From Methylobacter sp. (lineage in GTDB: Bacteria > Pseudomonadota > Gammaproteobacteria > Methylococcales > Methylomonadaceae), in the NCBI RefSeq assembly GCF_023227905.1, contig NZ_JALOCF010000092.1, forward strand, positions 1-9,301: a stretch of DNA of 9,301 bases, read 5' to 3'. The stretch's first letter is position 1. Each line of letters starts with the position of its first letter. Position numbers and translations under genes: made by a program. Positions 5,959-9,301 of the stretch are shown here, one piece after another. A model generated the notes under the pieces. The model saw nothing but the letters and a program-made list of their open reading frames with translations. It ran no database searches and was not told the DNA's origin.

Positions 5959-6371
5959 TAAACCAGCCCCGCCCACGCATTGCGTGTGCCGTTATAGTCA
6001 TCGCAACCGGCAACCGGTACCGATTGAGTCGGTCGTGACGTATGCTTGGCGGCCAGTTTACGCAGCTGGTTGCGGTTGCGTTGCGCTTTTGATACGCCGA
6101 TATTGCCGGATAGGAAGGTGCGGGCCAGCTCGGCGGTCTGCTCGGCTTTAGACGGTTTTTTAGCGCGCTGTTGCCAAGTGATGTTTTTAAGCGGCTTGGT
6201 CGCTATCCAGGACAGCGTGATCTTGCGATCATAAACCAGTTGATGGCCGCTCATGCCGATCGGCTCCGGCACCTTGGCATTCGTATAGCGGATGATGTTG
6301 ATTAGTTTGGTAACGCTGATTTCCAACAGCTTAGCGATTTCAGGGCGGGCTATAGTGTTTGGGTTGCTCAT
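5958..6371 (-). CDS. Small HTH-like phage protein of unknown function
   Basis: A 137-residue basic protein. The N-terminal 55 residues (RPEIAKLLEISVTKLINIIR, then a beta-like HQLVYDRKITLSWI) look like a MerR/excisionase-type winged helix, in which a first helix pair is followed by a short wing. The rest is rich in Lys/Arg/Gln (WQQRAKKPSKAEQTAE and AQRNRNQLRKLAAKH), suggesting nucleic-acid contact, and ends in NAWAGLV. The start at 6371 overlaps the DUF2786 stop as ATGA and has GGAG eight bases upstream. I do not recognise the family; DNA binding is inferred from composition and the HTH-like pattern. It could regulate the middle operon or act in replication. Confidence 0.75.
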   Translation of the reverse strand: MSNPNTIARPEIAKLLEISVTKLINIIRYTNAKVPEPIGMSGHQLVYDRKITLSWIATKPLKNITWQQRAKKPSKAEQTAELARTFLSGNIGVSKAQRNRNQLRKLAAKHTSRPTQSVPVAGCDDYNGTRNAWAGLV

Positions 6372-7048
6372 AATTGATGCTCCAAGCCAGCGGCTGCGGT
6401 GCTGCCATCAACGCCACGATTCAGATTCGCGTTGCATCCGGCCAAATATCCTGAATGTGAATCGCTATCGTACTGTCGGCCTTTGGTTTCGCGTGATTTC
6501 ATATCTTCCGCTTTGCTGTGATGCTTATCCATATACGCAGCAATCGCAGTTTTAGCCGATGAGCTAGGTGCAATGGCAGTAATTTTACTCTCTGCTGCCC
6601 AAACCCAGTTTGTCGAATATACATCGGCGCGCTTTGTTACTGCGCCCTTGGTTTTAACGCGTTTTAGGTTATTTTTTATATATTCGGCACGATCCCGCTT
6701 AGCCTGTCGTAGCAGTACGCCGAACGCGTAGCTGGCTAGCTCCGGTGCAATTTCGACACCTATAAACTGCCATTCTCCAACGCCGCTGAAAAATATGAGC
6801 TTGCAGCTAAACGCCTTCGCGGCAGTTTGTGCCAATATTGTTTCCCATTTTGTCGGCTTAAATTTGACATTAGCCTTTGCACTGTGGCTATTGGCCTCGG
6901 CGGCCCGTACATCAGTCAAGGTTATGTTATGCGCCGCCATCAGGGCCTGAGCCTGTCTCATAGCCGTTGCCGCCTCATTAGCGTTGCTGCTTGCGGCAAG
7001 TCTTAGGCATTTTTTGATTTTACCGAGGATTTTGTCTTGTTCTGTCAT
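6368..7048 (-). CDS. DUF2786 domain protein (with DUF7168-like C-terminal part)
   Basis: A 226-residue protein. The N-terminal 45 residues (TEQDKILGKIKKCLRLAASS, NEAATAMRQAQALMAAHNIT) are the DUF2786 signature. The remainder (KWETILAQTAAKAFSCKLIF, the FIGVEIAPELASYAFGVLLRQAKRDR segment, and a Lys-rich linker) matches the domain usually fused to it in phages. Function is unknown; such proteins recur in the early or middle genes of Mu-like phages. The frame extends to 7192, but I start at 7048 because a strong GGAGGG site lies six bases upstream and the ATG comes one base after the DUF3164 stop. The C-terminus has a Ser/Asp/Gly-rich tail. Confidence 0.85.
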   Translation of the reverse strand: MTEQDKILGKIKKCLRLAASSNANEAATAMRQAQALMAAHNITLTDVRAAEANSHSAKANVKFKPTKWETILAQTAAKAFSCKLIFFSGVGEWQFIGVEIAPELASYAFGVLLRQAKRDRAEYIKNNLKRVKTKGAVTKRADVYSTNWVWAAESKITAIAPSSSAKTAIAAYMDKHHSKAEDMKSRETKGRQYDSDSHSGYLAGCNANLNRGVDGSTAAAGLEHQL

Positions 7049-7049
7049 A

Positions 7050-7670
7050 TCAAACCCTCCGCATATCCAACGCCAGCTGCTCCATTTTGCCCTTGTCATT
7101 ACGCCGGTAAATCCGCAGGTACTGTTTGGTATTAACTGGCTGTATAGAGTCGTGCAGCGCTTGCATAGCCAGCGTCCATTCGGCGTCGTCAATTTCGTAG
7201 CGCATTAGCGTGTACATGCGGCCTAAATTAATCTTCCCTTCCTGGTCGGTCTGGAACGCATGATTAACCAGCGCGATAATGTTGATATTACTGTCCTTCG
7301 CCCAGCGCTGTATGCAGGCATCGACCAGCACCCGTGCGGCTTCCAGATTTTCGTTAAAGGCCATAACGTCGGATTTAGCCAATTTAACCTGTAGGCTGCC
7401 GTCAAAGCTGGACAGCGTGATGTTGCCCTTTATTCCGCCCAGTTTGACGTTGTAAGTTTCCGCCGACAGCGATGTAAAGGCCTGTATTTCGCCGAAAGTA
7501 TCGTCATGAAAATCCTGTTCCAGCTGCGCTAATTCGTCGGCTTTGCCGACAATTTCACGCACCAGGTTATCGCGCATTTTATCGATCTCGCTGATCAGCT
7601 GTACCGGGATTAGGTGGCCCAAGGCGTTTTTCATGTAGCCAGCGGGTATTGTGTTATGTGGTTCCGACAT
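7050..7670 (-). CDS. DUF3164 family phage protein
   Basis: A 206-residue member of the DUF3164 family, which is common in the early region of transposable phages and has no established function. Recognisable family features are the N-terminal GHLIPVQLISEIDKMRDNLV, the central FTSLSAETYNVKLGGIKGNITLSSFDG beta region, KLAKSDVMAFNENLEAARVL, and the C-terminal LHDSIQPVNTKQYLRIYRRN. Length is normal. The start at 7670 has GAGGA seven bases upstream. Unlike its neighbours it is not fused to the gene before it: a 67-bp gap containing a large palindrome separates it from the micro-ORF. The DUF2786 gene begins one base after its stop. Confidence 0.88.
   Translation of the reverse strand: MSEPHNTIPAGYMKNALGHLIPVQLISEIDKMRDNLVREIVGKADELAQLEQDFHDDTFGEIQAFTSLSAETYNVKLGGIKGNITLSSFDGSLQVKLAKSDVMAFNENLEAARVLVDACIQRWAKDSNINIIALVNHAFQTDQEGKINLGRMYTLMRYEIDDAEWTLAMQALHDSIQPVNTKQYLRIYRRNDKGKMEQLALDMRRV
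7055..7060 (-). promoter_or_regulatory. Ribosome binding site fixing the DUF2786 start
   Basis: GGAGGG, six bases before the ATG at 7048 and inside the last codons of the DUF3164 gene. It is the strongest Shine-Dalgarno match I saw in the window, and it selects 7048 over the longer in-frame start at 7192. Confidence 0.8.
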
Positions 7671-7703
7671 TATTTAGTCCTCATGTTTAAAAAATTGCAG
7701 GTT

Positions 7704-7731
7704 GGGTTCCCAAGCCGGAGCTTGGGAACCC
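7704..7731. repeat. Perfect 12-bp-stem palindrome (REP-like), possible weak terminator
   Basis: Arms GGGTTCCCAAGC and GCTTGGGAACCC around a 4-nt CGGA loop. It lies in the gap between the micro-ORF and the DUF3164 gene. On the minus strand the stem is followed, after nine bases, by six Ts (7694-7689), so it could act as an inefficient terminator or attenuator. The GTTCCCAAGC/GCTTGGGAAC form resembles interspersed palindromes of some gammaproteobacterial genomes; that is recall, not a search result. Confidence 0.8.
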
Positions 7732-7737
7732 GCGTAA

Positions 7738-7803
7738 TTACCAAAACCGCATCATCAGCGGCATCACTATCAACACCACGGCCAGCAGTATCAGGCCGTG
7801 CAT
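7738..7803 (-). CDS. Candidate 21-residue hydrophobic micro-protein
   Basis: A short frame encoding 21 residues, beginning MHGLILLAVVLIVMPL and ending MMRFW: essentially one transmembrane helix with a single Arg near the C-terminus. It is too short for standard gene calling. Its ATG overlaps the stop of the upstream 106-residue gene as TAATG, the same coupling used at four other junctions in this window, which is the main reason to believe it. An AGAG sequence lies about ten bases upstream. If made, it would insert in the inner membrane; possible roles include early modulation of host membrane functions. No homolog is recalled. Confidence 0.5.
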   Translation of the reverse strand: MHGLILLAVVLIVMPLMMRFW

Positions 7804-8123
7804 TAGTGGTATCTCTTCTGCCTTCTATGCCCCGGCCAGACGATGACGCTCGGCATACGCATGGGTTTATGCCAGACCACCTGGACACCCTCAACATCCG
7901 CCGCATAGGAGCGGTACATCTGCCCCGCTGCGCCGCCCTGACCGGTGCAGACCGATTTGAGCAGCCGCGTTGCCGCTGCGGGTTTTACCGTAATGGTCAG
8001 CGGATCGCCCAGGCTGGCGCTGATGATGACATGGCCCTTTGCGTACAACTCATGCGCTACACGGGTGATGCGAGCTACCGTTTCATCGTCGGTTTTCGGG
8101 GTTTGTATTTGGTAGCTTTTCAT
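7803..8123 (-). CDS. Hypothetical early protein (106 aa)
   Basis: A 106-residue protein I do not recognise. The first half is mixed helix/strand (SYQIQTPKTDDETVARITRV, ELYAKGHVIISASLGDPLTITVK); the second holds TGQGGAAGQMYRSYAADVEGVQVVWHKP and a basic tail (GHRRQKRYH). There is no transmembrane segment. The start at 8123 overlaps the upstream stop as ATGA, and its own stop overlaps the micro-ORF start as TAATG, so it is probably translated as part of the early chain. Its place between the B-like ATPase and the DUF3164 gene is where transposable phages often carry small, variable host-takeover genes. No function can be read from the sequence. Confidence 0.68.
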   Translation of the reverse strand: MKSYQIQTPKTDDETVARITRVAHELYAKGHVIISASLGDPLTITVKPAAATRLLKSVCTGQGGAAGQMYRSYAADVEGVQVVWHKPMRMPSVIVWPGHRRQKRYH

Positions 8124-8302
8124 GGATTCTCATTTATGTTGCGAAGTTCAAGAATGGTTTCCATCAAGGATTTCCCGCGCCGTTTGCGGGTTAATACCGC
8201 CAAAAAACGCCGCCCTAATTTCCAGCAGAACCGTTTATTTACCGGCAGCGACAGCGCTGGCCGGACTTTGAATTTCGCATGAATTAACGTTGACCGGGCC
8301 AT
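8120..8302 (-). CDS. Small basic hypothetical protein (60 aa)
   Basis: A 60-residue, strongly basic protein (HAKFKVRPALSLPVNKRFCW, KLGRRFLAVLTRKRRGKS) ending in a short acidic helix (METILELRNINENP). It is not recognised. The ATG directly abuts the TAG stop of the B-like ATPase gene and has GGAGG five bases upstream, a strong start signal, and its stop overlaps the following gene as ATGA. Charge suggests binding to nucleic acid or to an acidic protein surface, but that is inference. Reality of the gene is supported by junctions rather than by homology. Confidence 0.65.
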   Translation of the reverse strand: MARSTLIHAKFKVRPALSLPVNKRFCWKLGRRFLAVLTRKRRGKSLMETILELRNINENP

Positions 8303-9199
8303 CTATGCCTCCAGGATTAAATCATTGCTGATTTTAGGAAAACCCAGCTGTGCCGCCTGATTCATCGCCGCCGTGACCAGGTTGTTGATCATCAACGGGT
8401 ACATCAAACTGACCGACTCGCGGGTTTTACCGGCCTTGGCGAAGATCAGCCGACCGCGGACGCCATCCAGTGCGTCTTTTTCGAATAGCTCATCGATCCC
8501 CTTGCCAACGCGCTCGAATTTGAATTTAAGGTATTGGTCAAGCTGCGCGTCCAGCGGTGGCAGTTCGACTACCTCACAGCGCTGCACCACTTCCCGCACC
8601 TCAGGCGAGCGCTCAGACAGTTTGATTTTTAGCTCGGTCTGACCGATCAGCACGATGGACAACAGTTTTTTAAAGCCGTCCTCCAGCTCGAAAAACCTTT
8701 TCAAGTGCTTGAGGGTGGCAATGCTTAGCCCGTGCGCCTCTTCGATAATCAGGCAGTGGTTAAACCCGGCGCGGCGGCTGTCTTTCAGGATGCGGTGCAG
8801 CTGGCGGCTTTTGGCCTCCATCGACACACGGGGTTTTTCCTGCGGGGCCAGGGTCAGGATGATGCTGTCGGCAATCGCGCTGGCCTTTAAAGTCTTACCG
8901 CGCACATCGTTGTCTTCCATGCCCAATACATACGGCTCGATGACCATGATCGGCGCATCTTCGCGGGCTATGCGGTCATGCAGATCGCGGCGTAAGGTCG
9001 ATTTGCCTGAGCCACTTTCGCCGATCACCGCGATAAAACCGCCGTGCATGGCCGTTGCCCACAAATATTCCCGCACCCGTCGTATGTCGGGGGAGGTAAA
9101 CACATCCGCCGCCTCGTTGACATCATTACCGAACGGGTCGCGGAAAAGATTAAAGTGCTGTCTGGCCGCTTGTGACAGCGCGGTTTTACGTAGTAACAT
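8303..9199 (-). CDS. MuB/ExeA-like AAA+ ATPase, transposition target activator
   Basis: An AAA+ ATPase of the ExeA/TniB/MuB type. In transposable phages this protein binds target DNA in an ATP-dependent way and delivers it to the transposase during replicative transposition. With Met at 9199 it has 298 residues: an N-terminal HFNLFRDPFG typical of ExeA-like proteins, Walker A GESGSGKST (60-68), Walker B CLIIEEAHG (149-157), a sensor-1-like VLIGQTEL (183-190), and an arginine-bearing SPEVREVVQRC region (198-208). It lacks the long N-terminal HTH domain of Mu B itself. The frame is open to the window edge, with another Met at 9265; I prefer 9199 because of the GAAGG site seven bases upstream and the palindrome just before it. 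The transposase gene is expected immediately upstream. Confidence 0.9.
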   Translation of the reverse strand: MLLRKTALSQAARQHFNLFRDPFGNDVNEAADVFTSPDIRRVREYLWATAMHGGFIAVIGESGSGKSTLRRDLHDRIAREDAPIMVIEPYVLGMEDNDVRGKTLKASAIADSIILTLAPQEKPRVSMEAKSRQLHRILKDSRRAGFNHCLIIEEAHGLSIATLKHLKRFFELEDGFKKLLSIVLIGQTELKIKLSERSPEVREVVQRCEVVELPPLDAQLDQYLKFKFERVGKGIDELFEKDALDGVRGRLIFAKAGKTRESVSLMYPLMINNLVTAAMNQAAQLGFPKISNDLILEA

Positions 9200-9206
9200 A
9201 TCGATA

Positions 9207-9211
9207 CCTTC
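9207..9211 (-). promoter_or_regulatory. Ribosome binding site favouring the ATPase start at 9199
   Basis: GAAGG (within AAGAAGG), seven bases before the ATG at 9199. The alternative Met at 9265 has no comparable site, only a GC-rich stretch (GACGCGGCA) in front of it. Confidence 0.6.
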
Positions 9212-9229
9212 TTGGTTAGGGGTGACAAA

Positions 9230-9254
9230 GGTTGCAGGCTCAGAACCTGCAACC
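9230..9254. repeat. Palindrome with 9-bp arms upstream of the ATPase gene
   Basis: Arms GGTTGCAGG and CCTGCAACC around a 7-nt loop, in the presumed gap between the transposase and the B-like gene. It has no T-run of terminator type. The TTGCAGG motif also occurs just beside the palindrome at 7704-7731 (7695-7701). It could be a REP-like element or an RNA processing/attenuation hairpin. Confidence 0.65.
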
Positions 9255-9272
9255 GCTTCAAACATTGCCGCG

Positions 9273-9301
9273 TCAACGGCAATATCTCGGACGACCAGCG
9301 C
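9273..9301 (-). other. Possible 3' end of the transposase gene (uncertain)
   Basis: In one frame, the last 29 bases read AGRPRYCR and then a TGA stop at 9275-9273. In Mu-like phages the transposase ends just before the B gene, so this may be its C-terminus. The stretch is far too short to identify. Confidence 0.25.

Noticed and set aside
7670..7906. Minus-strand 78-residue frame
   Set aside because: Runs through the 7704-7731 palindrome and the tail of the 106-residue gene in another frame; the short coupled frame at 7738-7803 is a better explanation of the interval.
7614..8282. Plus-strand 222-residue frame
   Set aside because: Antisense across three coupled minus-strand genes and the palindrome; no motif, no ribosome site of note.
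9025..9282. Minus-strand 85-residue frame
   Set aside because: Overlaps the ATPase N-terminus including the Walker A region in another frame.
1..9301. CRISPR array, tRNA, rRNA or insertion sequence
   Set aside because: No regularly spaced direct repeats, no tRNA-like cloverleaf, no rRNA stretch and no IS transposase seen by eye.

Overview
The window is an internal segment of a Mu-like (transposable, Saltoviridae-type) prophage or phage. Every supported gene lies on the minus strand, so the biological order runs from high to low coordinates. The host is most likely a proteobacterium, probably a gammaproteobacterium, judged from gene style, moderate GC and the protein families. I cannot name a genus. 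The long GTTC...GAAC palindromes resemble interspersed palindromes of gammaproteobacterial chromosomes, but that is only a hint. Neither phage end lies in the window: the transposase is expected just right of 9301, and the terminase is cut at position 1.

Early/replication region (9301 to 7050): a MuB/ExeA-like AAA+ ATPase (transposition target activator), two small unrecognised proteins, a 21-residue hydrophobic micro-ORF, and a DUF3164 protein. Middle region (7048 to 3803): a DUF2786 protein, a small HTH-like protein, a zinc-knuckle protein, GemA (gp16 family), the Mor transcription activator, and a three-TM membrane protein that is not part of the standard Mu gene set and looks like cargo. 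A 166-bp gap (3637-3802) follows. It holds a long palindrome and a candidate Mor-type late promoter.

Late region (3636 to 1): GH24 endolysin, a small unknown, a holin candidate, overlapping i-spanin and o-spanin, a TraR/DksA zinc-finger protein, then the Mu gp25-gp26-gp27-gp28 series (DUF2730, winged-helix protein, DUF3486 putative small terminase, large terminase). This is the standard Mu lysis-to-packaging order.

Most genes are joined by ATGA, TAATG or abutting stop/start junctions, which implies long polycistronic messages with translational coupling. The inferred logic is: early transcript makes the transposition proteins, GemA and Mor; Mor then switches on the lysis/packaging operon. 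No gene resembling Mu C is visible between mor and the endolysin, so Mor may drive the late operon directly.

The less ordinary items are the membrane cargo gene after mor, the 21-aa micro-ORF, the dyad plus -10 arrangement ahead of the endolysin, and three large perfect palindromes, each sitting in one of the few real intergenic gaps.
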